A DNA stretch of 64,000 nt from Phytophthora sp. 'mugwort' (taxonomy: Eukaryota > Oomycota > Peronosporomycetes > Peronosporales > Peronosporaceae), in NCBI GenBank assembly GCA_033558025.1, contig JAUCEF010000009.1, forward strand, positions 3,596,001 to 3,660,000, written 5' to 3'. Both the position numbers and the translations under genes were made by a program. Under the pieces are notes generated by a model. The model worked only from the letters and a program-made list of their open reading frames with translations. It did not search any database and had not been told where the DNA came from. Positions 32,895 through 44,112 of the stretch are shown one piece after another. Every line of letters begins with the position of its first letter. The stretch's first letter is position 1.

Positions 32895-34690
32895 GGAATA
32901 GGATATAGGAAGGTTAGAGCGAAGGCATAATAATATATAGCAAGCGTAAGTGTAGGGCCCAAAGGCGCTTGTGTATTGGAGTCGGGAAAAGTGGAAGTAA
33001 GGACGTAGGAGTCCTGAGCGGAAGGTGGAGAGTTGTCTCCAGCAACCACTCCAAATCATGTACATTATACTGTACCCTATCGTGTCTACGTCTGTTAGTA
33101 CATATGTCATGCATAAAATGTACGTCCGAAATGTATACTTTGACAAACCTCATATGCATATGGGGCTAGGTTTCTAAAACGGAGTTCTCATACTGAAATG
33201 CATCGTATTTAAATGAATCTTACTTGTCTTGCGCTTTTTATGCGGGCACACAACACATTCGCAGGAAAGCAAGGAGAACAGTTAATGGAATCGCCGTACT
33301 AACTGAGCCGCAAACGCGCGTGAGGGCATAGACGGGATCTGGCAAGCGAGACGGTAAGTACTACAACTCGGTGCTCTGTGGTTCTTCACATTGATGTATA
33401 TCTCGTACATGACGTTTACTTTATGAACTAACACGCAGGCGGCGTGGTTACCGCTCGACAACGACTGCACTACTAGGCCATGGGTTTCAGTGTATGCCGA
33501 GGTAGACGCAAGACCTCGGCGTTATACAAACTATTCGCTGCGTTTACTGTGTATTACTAACGTGTAGCTTACGCGCCCGGCGCGGACCTCCTTGCCGGGG
33601 TCGGCGCATTCGCGATCGCAGATAATAATGAAGTGGTTGGCTTTTCTACACGTAGTGTCCTGCCAGCTTTGTTTGCAACTTGCTACCAATCAATCTATGC
33701 TAGCTTCGGTACACTACTGCAACTCAAGCTCTGCCCTTATAACAGGAAATAGTTGAACTATCCACTTAAGAGTGATCTGGTTCGCCAGATTACTGTGGAA
33801 CTTATAACAAAGTGGCCGTTACAACAGGTGAATGTCGGTATATAAATTTTAAACAAACCTACGAGGCCTAGTCGAAACAATATAGCTGTGTTGTGTGAAC
33901 TTCACCAACAATTAATTTGGGAGTCAACATACTCTTGGCTAGTATCATAAACGAGAAAAACATACTCGAATGGACACTAGGGAGGAAGAAAAAAACATAG
34001 AGAAATGTGATCCAGCACTCTAGATGAGAAAGTTGTGTTTTAACAAATGACATTGCACTGCTGTTGTCCTTTTGTTTTTACAAATACAGTTATAAATTTG
34101 CTATGCAGCTAAGGTTTATCAGTCACCAATTACATTGTATTGAATATGCACAATACTTTCAGCTATTTGTTCATTTTTAAACATCTCATCACTGTAAACG
34201 CTATCAATAATAATTGTGCTAAAGTAAAAATCAAACAGAGTAATTTGTAAGAATAAATAAAACTGACCTAAAAGGTAGAACATACGGAAAACAGGTTTAT
34301 CCTTAAAGGTTTCCCGAGTATCCATCCACAACACTCAAAACGCTCAAAACATTAATACAAGAGGTGCACTGGATTTCCTTCACGAAGGTTTTTCCGTAAA
34401 AACACAACGTAAACGCACATTCCCCAATGTGGGAGGCTGTCACCATATACATTTCGGACGTACATTTTATGCATGACATATGTACTAACAGACGTAGACA
34501 CGATAGGGTACAGTATAATGTACATGATTTGGAGTGGTTGGTGGAGACAACTCTCACCTTCCGCTCAGGACTCCTACGTCCTCACTTTTACTTTTCCCGA
34601 CTCCAATACACAAGCGCCTTCGGGCCCTACACTTACTCTTACTATATATTATTAGCGTTTCCACTCTAACCTTCCTATATCCTATTCCTT
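32895..34690. mobile_element. Paired ~250-bp inverted repeats with 1.3-kb interior (TIR element relic or inverted duplication)
   Basis: About 32895-33152 is the reverse complement of about 34446-34690 with moderate divergence. Shared stretches include GGAATAGGATATAGGAAGGTTAGAG, CCAAAGGCGCTTGTGTATTGGAGTCGGG, GTACATTATACTGTACCCTATCGTGTC and ACATATGTCATGCATAAAATGTACGTCCG. The interior 33153-34445 is AT-rich with no recognisable gene. The outer edges are unclear and no target duplication was found. The motif GCCGTTATAACAGG-(N)-AATGTCGGTA occurs just outside the right arm (34720) and, diverged, inside (33814). Confidence 0.65.
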
Positions 34691-35748
34691 TGCAAATCCT
34701 TCTACTTTAGCAAGATTGCCGTTATAACAGGAAAATGTCGGTATGAACGTAGTGCAAGCAACACCGATATTTTGCAATCAAATTTCTGTCGTCTCGTGGT
34801 GCAAAACCGTGCGGGCAGAGCGTGCATGACCCTGTAAAAAGAACGCTACGATGCTACCAAGAGTCATGCTACACAACCGTAAAACGTAGAGGGTTCCCAT
34901 GGTGCCGTGATCCATAATATTAATAATTCTGAGAAATATATCCATAATAACTATTCCATAATTAAGTTTCGATGCAATTGATTCCCCAACAACCACATAA
35001 TATTATTCCCTAATTATTGTGTTCAATCACCTGCCTCCATAATTTAATGGCAGTCACTATAGCAGCCTCCAGCTTGGCTTGGAGCTGAGTATAGTGGTCT
35101 AAATATTATCACCCTATTTAGACTAATCACTTGCCTCTTAACCCTAGGTATTTGACCAATCACAGCCGTAACGGCGTGCAACTCCAGCTTGACTTGACTC
35201 AGTATAGTAGTCAGACTGTCATTACCACCTATTACACTAATCACAAATAGGAAATCTAACCAATTACAATCACGCCAAACGGCGTGCAATCCGGTAATTT
35301 TTGCAATGCTGATGTAGTACTTGGTAATGTACAACAAGGACATGTTGCTTGTGATCGTAGAGCAAGAAGTCGTAGCCATAATGCAACACTATTGTACTAT
35401 TCATTCTGTCCTCGCTCTGCTCTTCATTAATAGCACTACGGCATTTTGCTCTTCACTGCCAAAGTGTCAGCAGGCACAGTACGGATCAGCATTCAACGAC
35501 AGCGGGCCGGTATTGTAGCCTGCACTGACTACCGTACTCGCTCGGCGTTATTTCTGTCATCGCCTGCGTGGAAGCCCTTAACAATGGTGCGTTCTGGCCC
35601 GACCTTAGTTTGACCTACACCCCGTTCTCGCCGGATTTTCCTGTAAGGTACACACGTCTCGAGAAAGAAAATGGTAGAATTCTCCAACCAATATTAAAAA
35701 CACCATATCCTATCTTGGCCACCAACCGACATAGGAAGGGCCATCCTT
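34691..35748. other. AT-rich spacer, no gene recognised
   Basis: An imperfect direct duplication of about 120-bp period is visible: CTCCAGCTTGGCTTGGAGCTGAGTATAGTGGTCT near 35068 resembles CTCCAGCTTGACTTGACTCAGTATAGTAGTCAG near 35182. The frames at 35321-35518 and 35568-35816 are short and unrecognised. Confidence 0.4.
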
Positions 35749-36100
35749 TGTGGCGAGGCACACAACACCTTGCGCACAGGAATTTTACTTCCGGAGAGTA
35801 TAAAAACTCTCAGTGAGCGGGAGTTCACAAGTCCCTGGTCCGAGGGGACTGTTACCAAATTAGGTAGATAAAACACTGAATATATTTATAGGTATTCACC
35901 TTTAATGTGTCTATTTACTAACTATGAGTCACCTATAAAGTACCCTAGATGTTATCCTATTGGGTGGTTCTGAGGTATTTGTACCATATGTGTGGTACCC
36001 ATTCGTGACGTTATTACCAATGATGTTGGCCACATCACTGGGGTACTTGGATACACCATTCTGAAGAGTGACTTGGCACTCTTCATGTAACCCCGTAACA
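35749..36100 (-). repeat. 3' LTR of Gypsy pair 2, minus copy
   Basis: In element orientation it starts TGTTACGGGGTTACATG and ends GCCACA. It matches the plus-copy 3' LTR only for the first ~35 bases (to AGTCACTCTT), then differs widely from it. Confidence 0.85.
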
Positions 36101-36216
36101 TCCTCCCCCACTTAGGTTCGGTTTACCGATCATCCAGGGCGAATGAAAGGAAATCGCCGCCTTTCACTCTCCAAGTCAAAACACATCGACTTCGCTGCGG
36201 TTAGTTTCTGCAGCCG

Positions 36217-36225
36217 GCTCATTTC
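36217..36225 (+). promoter_or_regulatory. Oomycete initiator element before the antisense ORF
   Basis: GCTCATTTC followed by CG matches the oomycete initiator core YTCAYTYY (CTCATTTC at 36218-36225) and the first nine or so positions of the published Phytophthora 16-bp core GCTCATTYYNCAWTTT; the later half does not match. It lies about 70 bp before the ATG at 36288 and about 120 bp inside the element from the 3' LTR, pointing antisense to pol. The plus copy has it too (minus strand, 61580-61588). Confidence 0.5.
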
Positions 36226-36287
36226 CGTTGATCCCTAAGCACTTTCGCGTGCTCTTCTTCTTCTCGGCTTTTACACCAGCCTCAAGC

Positions 36288-38090
36288 ATGGCCAAGACTC
36301 GGACTGGAAGCGGTGCGAAAGCGCCTGTCAAGCCTGTTGCTTCCAAGCAGCAGGCTAAGAGCTCTAAGTCATCTTATAAAGAGTTTGCTTCGAAAGGATC
36401 CACTAAGGTGGCATCCAAGGTGATATCCAAGGCGTTTGAACCGCCTGTGGGGTATCCTGAGCTCCTCGTGGACTATGGGAGGAGGACTCTCCCATACCAT
36501 GGGGTGACAGTGAAATCCCGCTCGTCAACAGGTCTGACGGCGACCCGAGTCAGTCCGATTCGCTTGGGTATCGTACCCCGCTGTCTAGCCACCATGGCGA
36601 CGATGGCGATGAGCCGAAGACGCTCGAACGTTAGGGGCGCCATGGCTCACCCAAGGAGGATGAAGAGAAACCCCGTTCTCCGATCAAGAACTTGACGCTC
36701 GCGGAGGCGACTGTCTGCGTCGAGGCTGCGACGGTAGCAACCTCGGAAATCACCCGTAAACGGCGGTCTGCTTCCCGGTCTCCACTCCGTGAAGCGTTGG
36801 GGACCATCACTTATACGGATAAGGGCCTCTTTAGCACTTCTCCCGACCTGTAGGAAGAAGAGGACCAAGTCGACTGAGAGATTCTAACGATCACGACGGG
36901 CAGCAGTCGGAATAGCCGGTTGCTCGTCCGAAGGGAGTGGGTGCCCCGGCGACCCAGTCGCCTGTGAAGAAGTATTCTTCGCCTCTCCGCGGGGGGCCAC
37001 CGTGCGCACCCGGATACTTCCCTCTGAGGAGTCCCACAGACTGATGCCTACATAAATCAGATCCATCCCTCGTGTGCTTCTCGGCGGAAGCGCTTCTAGG
37101 GGCGCGTATGAGCGCCACCTGGTGGACAAGCAGCCCCGGCTCAAATATAACGTGTGTGCTGCTAGGTGCGCGCCCCTGCAGCCGCACCATATCCCTCTGA
37201 AGATTTCACGAGCCGGCGAAAGAATCCAGAGCTCCGGTCGGGACTGCGACCTGTGTGGGGCCATCCAGCCGTGATGCCCCCACACTGTGACTCTTCCCAA
37301 GCGGCCGAGGCCGTCTTTTGGAAGTGGGCAGCTACATGCTGCTTAAAAGGACAACTCGAGGTTCTCCGGCAGGATCTCACCCTAGAGACCATCCTGGACC
37401 TCCGAGATCTGCGTATTGAGTTTGCCCATGTGGTAGGCAAACGGCAGCTCTCTCGAGAACTGCAGAAGCATTCCGCTTCTAGCGCTTATATTGAGCGCAG
37501 GTATGGTCTCCGACAACACCCCGTTCGGGCAAGAAAGCCCGAACTACTTACGAAGCCACCGCCGATTCTGTTCCTAGATCGCGACAGCCTTCGGGCAACT
37601 AGCCTGGCGACGTTCAATCGACTCCCAGGAGCACTCAGCCTCCGAATACCCCCTCTACTTCACGCGGAGCTGGCGCTTCTCATGAACGCGCCGCTCCTGG
37701 GTCCTTCGTCGCCGAGTCCTTTCGCTGGAGATTGCGCTTGGGCTTGGTGGGGACGGGCTGCTGCCGTCCAGGCCGGGAACGCTGGGTCCTTGGGCCGATT
37801 TGTGACGACATGAATCGTCCGGCCTATGCCTTGTCGACCCTCGAAAGACGGGTCATACGAATGACGTGGACGAGATCTTCCAATGTCTGGATGCCTTTGG
37901 GCGTCCTTGGACCGAGTCCAACGATAGTTGTCTCTCGTTCGGGACCTCCTGCGGCCTGTGTCCCAGGCGGGAGCGACTTCTGCGTACTCCCAGCCGTATC
38001 ACTATGGCTCATACTCGGCGTATGCAGCCGGGGTTCTTTCGTATGGGCCCCTTCCGCGACCTCGCAAGGGACCTGGGCTTTTGGCTCTGG
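36288..38090 (+). pseudogene. Antisense ORF of Gypsy pair 2 (aORF), minus copy
   Basis: On the strand opposite pol, fragments in several frames run from ATG 36288 to about 38090. N-terminal: MAKTRTGSGAKAPVKPVASK, a lysine-rich, probably nuclear or nucleic-acid-binding start; VDYGRRTLPYHGVTVKSRSS; then Arg/Ser-rich. The segment at 37166-37813 is open for 215 codons and includes VWGHPAVMPP, KGQLEVLRQDL and LRDLRIEFAHVVGKRQL (37403-37450). A later LSTLERRV piece (37835) precedes an FQCLDAFGRPW reading. The order W-x-x-P-x-V, GQL-x-x-x-x-x-[DE]L, LR-x-EFA...KRQL, [TV]-[LV]-ERRV is also seen in the pair-1 antisense ORF. No known domain. Confidence 0.55.
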
Positions 38091-38164
38091 GCCCACTCAG
38101 AGGGAAGCGTCGCAGCCTCGCTTTGTAGTGCTGGGGCCTGTGAGCCCTGTGGATCATGGTACCG

Positions 38165-39392
38165 CTTCAGACGGCCCATGTAGAACGTTGGGTGGATCGT
38201 CATCGACTTAGGCAGGTCAATGGTATATGCCGTACCACGGCTGGCCAGGACCGCGAAGGGTCCATGAAGCGGTGCTTCAGCTTGTTGCTCCCAACGGAAC
38301 TTACCGTGGCGAGTGGCAAGTTCCTAGTGTTTAGTAAGACTAATCCACCCACTTTAAACACGTTTAGGTTTCCTCTTCCTTGTTTGTCTGAGTACTCCTT
38401 TTGTTTGCCCTGTGCCGCTGCCATGGCATCACGGACACGGCTGATTACGTTCAGCCTGGTGTCTATAAAATACTTCACTTGTTTCCGCAAGGAAACCGGT
38501 CTCATGTTCGAGACCCGGGAGGAAAGCGCTTCCCGAGCCTCTCCCCACTTAGAACTGAGGAGGGGGTGCTGCCTCGCAAAGTGAGCGGCACCCGTGGATG
38601 GCGTAAGCCATTCCGATAGAACGGGGTATACCCGGTCGATGCGTGAACCGCATTGTTCAGTGCAACTCAACTACTGGCAAATGTTCTGACCAAGTGTGAG
38701 AAGCCCCCGCACAGACAGTGCGTAGAGTATCCTCAAGCACTCGGTTGACACGCTCCGTCTGCCCAGCCGTCTGAGGATGATCGGCAGTGGACATGTGCAG
38801 TCTTGTTCCAAGTAGTTGGAACAGCGTCCGCCAGAACGCAGCGGTAAACCGCGGGTCACGATCCGACACAATTGTCTCCGGCAGACCATGATGGCGGAAA
38901 ACTCCATCCGGGAACAGCTTCGCAGCGTGTTCCCGGTCTCTGTGTCTGACCGGTGCAAGACGCACCATCTTGCTCAGACGGCACACGAACACCAAGATGG
39001 CGGTGTTTCCGTGGCCGTCGGCGGAGGTTCAAAGATGAAGTCCAGACTCATTGACTTCCAGCAGTCCACTGGAACGAGCAGGCTCTGCAAAGGAGACGAG
39101 GCGTACCCGGCGGGTTCACCCACTGACATTTTTCACATGTCTTCACGTACTGTGTGACCCACTTGTACATGTGGGTCCTCCAAACGTACTGAGAGACCGA
39201 TTGGAAGGTTTTCGCGCGACCCAAGTGACCGCTAGATGGCGCATCGTGCGCCTCCTGTAGGATGTCAAACTTGAGATCCGCGTCGCTTGGAACGACTACC
39301 CGTGGGGGTTCATGGGGCTCCACTCGATAGTAGAGCAGGCCATCGACCCAATCGTATCGATGAAGCCGGGCTTCTGACGTGGTGTGAGCCAC
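38165..39392 (-). pseudogene. Integrase of Gypsy pair 2, minus copy
   Basis: Zinc part: HDAPSSGHLGRAKTF...YVKTCEKCQWV. Core: VFVCRLSKMVRLAP, FRHHGLPETIVSDRDPRF and ADHPQTAGQTERVNRVLED, giving D,D,E in order. C-terminal part: KQVKYFIDTRLNVISRVRDAM, VGGLVLLNTRNLP and FYMGRLKRYHDP. One frame break separates the zinc part from the core, and one precedes the C-terminal MTIHPTFYMGRL. No chromodomain follows. Confidence 0.83.
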
Positions 39393-39504
39393 TCGGTCTT
39401 GGCTTCCTTGTCAGCGACCAGGAAACGAACCAGAGGTGCCAGGGCTTCATCGCCCCAATACGCCATGCGTATCTGATCGGTCGTGGCACGGCTTATGTGC
39501 GCCA

Positions 39505-40845
39505 GCTAATAGTCTGGCCTGCGGGACAATGCATCGGCAAGCACGTTGAGCTTGCCAGGCTTGTACTCGACGCGGGAAGTTCTATTCCGTGAAGAAGGAC
39601 ATCCACCTCGCCATCCGTTGGGACAGATGGGGCGAATTCGTCGCCGTCCGGCAAGGATGTGTGATCCGTGTAAATCACCAAGGGCTGGGAGCCCAGGAAG
39701 ATCACCCGGCTTGACAAGGGCGTACTTTATGGCCAGCCGCTCCTTGGCCTGAACGGGGTAGTTCCGTTCGGCAGCCTTGAGCTGCCTGAACTGAAACTAT
39801 ATCACTCGTCCACATCCTGCAGCATCGTTCTGCAGCAATACACATCTGATTGCATAATCGGATGCATTGCAAACGACGCTAAACGGCTTCGTCACGTCCG
39901 GAAGTGCCAGGACAGGTGCCTTCTGAAGGCTTGCCTTGATATTGTCAATGGCTTCCTGGTGCTCACGCCCCCAGTGACAGTCGGTATCCTTTTTTAGAAG
40001 ATCCGACAAGGGTCTTACCAGACCCGCATACCCTTCGCTGTACTTATACAGGTAGTTGGCTAAGCCCAGCCACTTCCTCAGGTCCTTCTGGGACCTTGGC
40101 TTTGGCCAAGCCGAAATGGCCTTGACCTTCTCGAGGTCGGATCGAACGCCGACGTTGCTAACGAAGCAACCGAAAACTTTGATCTCTTGCGCCGCGAAGA
40201 CGCACTTGTCGATGTTGGCATAAAGCTTGTTCGCTTTCATGACCTCCAACACTCGACGGAGGTGCTCCAAATGCACCTCCATAGCCGTCTTGCCTCCCTC
40301 GGCACGGATATGGATGAAGATGTCGTCGAAGTACGACTGTGCGTACGCACGCAGTGGTTTAAACAACTGCGTGGCCAGGAGGGTTGAACGTTGCCGGGGC
40401 ATTAGACAGGCCATGTAGCATAACTAGCCACGCTGAGAGCATACTGCTCGGGGTGCTCACTGCCGTGAGCGTGATGTCGCTCTCGCGCATCAGGATCTGG
40501 TAGTATCCGTCCGCCAGATCCAGGGCGCTGTATAACTCGCACCCGGTCATGTTGCTTAACAACACATCCTTTCGCGGGATGGGTGTCTGGGCCGGCACCG
40601 TTGCGCTGTTCAGCTTATTAAAAGCATGAACCAGACGCCACTTTCCGTTCGGCTTCCGAACGCAGAAGGTTGGCATCGAGTGCGGGGATTTCGATTCCCG
40701 CACCATGCCTGCCTTTAAGGCGAAGAAGGCATCAATGACCTCGCACTGCTCTCGAGGCAGTGACCATTGTCTGGTGACACAATACTTTGCGCCCGGTACG
40801 AGATCAATCTCGTGCCTGATCCCACGATCCGGTGGGAGTTGAGAC
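39505..40845 (-). pseudogene. Reverse transcriptase and RNase H of Gypsy pair 2, minus copy
   Basis: RT motifs: [49 protein letters not shown], then the catalytic box as SYFDDIFIH (Y/F-x-D-D intact), KCVFAAQEIKVFGCFVS, RKWLGLANYLYKYSEGY and LQKAPVLALPD. RNase H: VVCNASDYAIRCVLLQNDA and LVIYTDHTSL; then a broken stretch ending NVLADALSRRPDY-like. Frameshifts after GLSNAPATF and in RNase H inactivate it. Confidence 0.83.
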
Positions 40846-41521
40846 GGTTGGACACCACGTCCTCGAACTCCTTCATCAAAGGATACACGGGATCCTTCGG
40901 GTTCTTGAGAATATCAGAACCCAAGCGCGAGGCAGACTGGGAGGGTAATGCCTCCAGGACGCCCTCGTCCATAACCGAGGAGGAAGTCAATTCCTCCGGA
41001 GTGGACTCTTGCTTCAAGAGTACCACCTCCGAGATCTCCCTAGCCTTCAGGTTGGCAGGAAATCTGTCGGTATCAATTTTTCGAGGTTCAGGAGCTCTGA
41101 CACCTTGGGCAGCGGCTCTAGATGGATGCCGCCTGCCTTGCCCGATTGCCGGTCTCGCCGTCGAGGATGTGATAACACCGTTTGACTGGCCGCGTCGGAA
41201 GAACCCGGGCCCTGAGTTCCGAGTCGCTTGAAGCGACTCCAGTCTGAAGTGACTTCAGACTCGACTTGCGGTGTAGACTCGCAGCCGCACGCTTTCCGTC
41301 TCCGAAATCGCTAGCACCGTCAAAGTATTACGCTGGTACTTTTTCAGATACGTCTCCTGCTTCTCCCAGAATTCGTGTTACTTCTTCAAAGCGGAAACGT
41401 AATACATCTCTTCGTCGCAGTCTTTTATAGCCTTTTTCCGACTTCCACGTGATGCTCCACTGGTGTGCTCACTGCTTTCATTTTCATCTGATATGTCGCC
41501 GACGGCAACCGTGACGTGGTA

Positions 41522-42037
41522 CAGTAAACTCCCTCATCCGTCACCCTCGTGGTACTCATCACTTTAGAGAGGGGCAAATGTTGGGATAGGTGTGTCATTT
41601 GGGCGGGAAAATGGCATCAAACGTGATGACAATGACGCAGCTGATGCGGGCATCATCGCTAATCTCAAGAGCCGCTACAAGAGCAAGGCTATGAGGTGGG
41701 CAGTCACAAATGACGAGCTGGGTCTCTCCGGCCCGTACGACAGCGACTTCCGTCAATGGCTCCAGTAAGCGTGGGCCAAGGTGACGCCGCAAACCATCGA
41801 AAATTGCTGGCACCATGTGTCGCACTCTATGTCGGCGACCTGGCCCTTGCATCCAACAACGACGAGCTGCTCCAGATGACGAAGAAGGCACTAAGTTCGA
41901 GATGCGGGACGTGGAAAAATACGAGCCAGAAGCGCTTCTCATTTGGCGCATGTCTGAGCTGTCGCTTAAATAAACAAATTCTTCGCATTTGATAGGTATA
42001 GGTTGTTAGGGGGGGGGACGGATGAGGGGGTATTCTG
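41522..42037 (+). mobile_element. Nested pogo-like relic inside Gypsy pair 2 (minus copy)
   Basis: The left end CAGTAAACTCCCTCATCCGTCACC (41522-41545) and the inverse of the right end, CAGAATACCCCCTCATCCGTCCCC, form terminal inverted repeats starting CAGT/CAGA. Both are flanked by TA (41520-41521 and 42038-42039). Inside, the plus strand reads DAGIIANLKSRYKSKAMRW and AWAKVTPQTIENCWHHV, the C-terminal signature of pogo/Tigger (DDE_1) transposases, and a one-base shift gives DDEEGTKFEMRDVEKYEPEA. It is an internally deleted pogo element, antisense to the host Gypsy. Confidence 0.78.
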
Positions 42038-42092
42038 TACTTCGTTACCACGTCTGTGGACGTCTCATTGACGACGTAAAAAACCTCAAGGA

Positions 42093-42363
42093 CTTCGGTG
42101 GAACTTGGTTACCCACAAAAGAAGAAGCGCGTCCCGCCGCTTCTTCTTCAGTTGAAGTCTGGTGTGGAACAACGTTACCCATACAGGAAGCGCCTTTAGG
42201 GCCTCCCTCGCTAGTCTGGGTGACCTGGTGTTGAACAAGGTTACCCAAACAGGAAGCGCATTTTGGCCTACCTCTCCAGTTTCAGTCTCGATGACCCGGT
42301 GTGGAACATGGCTACCCACACAGGAAGCGCATCGTGCATCTTCCTCGCTAGTTCAGTCTGGGT
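42093..42363. repeat. Degenerate ~70-bp tandem repeat between protease and RT (minus copy)
   Basis: Four units, each containing GCGCTTCCTGTNTGGGTANCCNTGTTCCACACCNGG (minus strand), follow each other with 65-75-bp spacing. One frame encodes units starting ASC[VLM]G[SN]xVPH. The repeats lie downstream of protease and next to the nested pogo; the same array is in the plus copy (55440-55710). Confidence 0.75.
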
Positions 42364-42552
42364 GACTTAGTCTCGGCCTTGGTTACCGACCTGGTCGGTG
42401 CCTTCTGGCACCGACACCCTTGAAGCCTTGGCTGCCAGTCTAGGTCCGGCGGGGGTCGAGGGCTATCCTGTTAGGACTGCCGTACTCGACCAGGTGCAGC
42501 TTCTGCTGCCACCGCTTCTAGGGTGTAGTTCAATACGTCGGCGGCTCTGCAT

Positions 42553-42923
42553 CCCAGCTCCCCTTTCGGGCACCCAAGTTCCTGGCAGAGATGGGAACGT
42601 GATTCACCAATGCTCTGCCAGTAACTGCAGGCCTGCTGGCCCCAACGAGTTTGTTTCGCCAATCGATACATGGCTCATATTTCTCGATCCAGGACGTACC
42701 CTGAATCAAGTCATACTTGTCCATCTCTAGGACAGTAAACTGCTCCATAATGTCGAAGTCCTCGAACTTCATAGCTAGATCCACATGGATCGTGGGAACG
42801 GTAATCACCGCCAGTTGTACCGATCCGTTCCCTTTGCTTTCTCGTAAAGCATCGGCCAACTTGTTGCTTTCTCCGCAACAGTCTGGCGGCGTGCTAAATT
42901 CTCTCCGAGTCCCGGAGTCTATT
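42553..42923 (-). pseudogene. Aspartic protease region of Gypsy pair 2, minus copy
   Basis: A DSGT-type active site is readable in the sense strand (ALIDSGTRREF-like around 42900), followed by VPTIHVDLAMKFEDFDIMEQ and LEMDKYDLIQGTSWIEKY, matching retropepsin order and the following linker. Confidence 0.65.
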
Positions 42924-43054
42924 AAAGCTAGGAAGGATTATATCCCCTCACACTTACGTATACTACTAGCAGCCCTACGCTGCCCTCCTTCGATTCGAGA
43001 GCGCAAAGACTCTCAGGGGCGCTGTCTCCATGGTGCATGCCAACCGCGCACCGC

Positions 43055-44044
43055 TCACGAAGACTTAGATTCTCCCCAGTAGGGCACCCCGCCCCTACTG
43101 GTGTCCTGCGTTCCCCTGCCCATGGGGTTGCAGCCTTTGCCAGGGACCCTTGAGCGCGATGGGCTTGGGAGGGAACGTTTCCGTTGTTCCCCCGCAGGAC
43201 AGGCACATGCCAGGTGCCCTAGCTTATCACAGCTATAGCAGCGAATATGATGCTGCTCGGCGAGCCCAAGTTCCATCGGAACTGACCCGCTTGGGGCCCC
43301 GCGACTTGGTGTCGCAGCCCCTGGCCACATCGCCGCCGGCGTGCGCGCCTGGCGGTTGCTATACTCCTTTTGGAGGGCGACTTGGATCGCCTCTTCCAGA
43401 GTATTGGCCTGCACCCGAAATAGATGGGTGCGGGCCGGGCCTACTCTTAGTCCGTCCATGAACACCGTCACCTTGATGTGTTCATGGAGTGGGTTTCTCA
43501 CGAGGGATGCGGTGAGCTCCCGCATCTCCTGGATGTACTTGTGCAGCTCACGTCTTCCCTGTTTACATGACAGGAAGCGTAACCGCTGGCTGTACTCATA
43601 GTTCGCCGGGAGGAACGCGACTCTAAGCTATTCACGCAGCTGAGCCCAGGATGCGAAGCATCCAGGCGTTGTCGCTCCCCGCGTATACGCCCAACTCATT
43701 GCACGCCCGCTAAGGTTGGAGAGGGCGAAAGCCACTTGGAGGTGCTCCGGGGAGATGAGAGCCGCATCCATTGCGAGCTCTACTTCTCGCACCCAGAAGT
43801 GAAGGTTTTCACCTTCCTTCCTTTCATATGGGCTTACCTTCAAAGTCTTGGGGTAGACCGTTTTCGGCTCTGCGGCCGGAACCTGCAGGTTGCTCTTTAA
43901 CATGTTCGATGAGCCCCCGCTCGACCTGCTCAGCTTGTGTTGACGACGTCAAGCTGCGCAAGGCATCCATACCAAGATGCCAGTCATCTTACGCACAGAC
44001 TTAAGCTGTGAGTCGTTCAGATGAGGAAACTCACGCCGGTCCAT
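43055..44044 (-). pseudogene. gag of Gypsy pair 2, minus copy
   Basis: It starts at ATG 44044 (MDRREFPHLNDSQLKSVRKM). The core reads KTLKVSPYERKEGENLHFWV and FALSNLSGRAMSWAY. A stop (AQLRE*LRV) and an upstream frameshift are shared with the plus copy. The downstream frame (43055-43525) has HKYIQEMRELTASLV, VFMDGLRVGPAR and a zinc knuckle CYSCDKLGHLACAC (C-x2-C-x4-H-x4-C). Confidence 0.85.
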
Positions 44045-44112
44045 GTTGCTAGGACCCAGAGGTTTCAGGTAGTAACTCGCGTAGGCGTGGATTGACTATA
44101 AGTGCTACCAAG

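Noticed and set aside
41821..41935. A plus-strand frame reading LYVGDLALASNNDELLQM, resembling a Copia reverse transcriptase YVDD box.
   Set aside because: It lies inside the nested pogo relic. The alternative frame gives an acidic pogo-type tail continuing the transposase, no other Copia motif is nearby, and the second Asp is displaced, so I treat it as chance.
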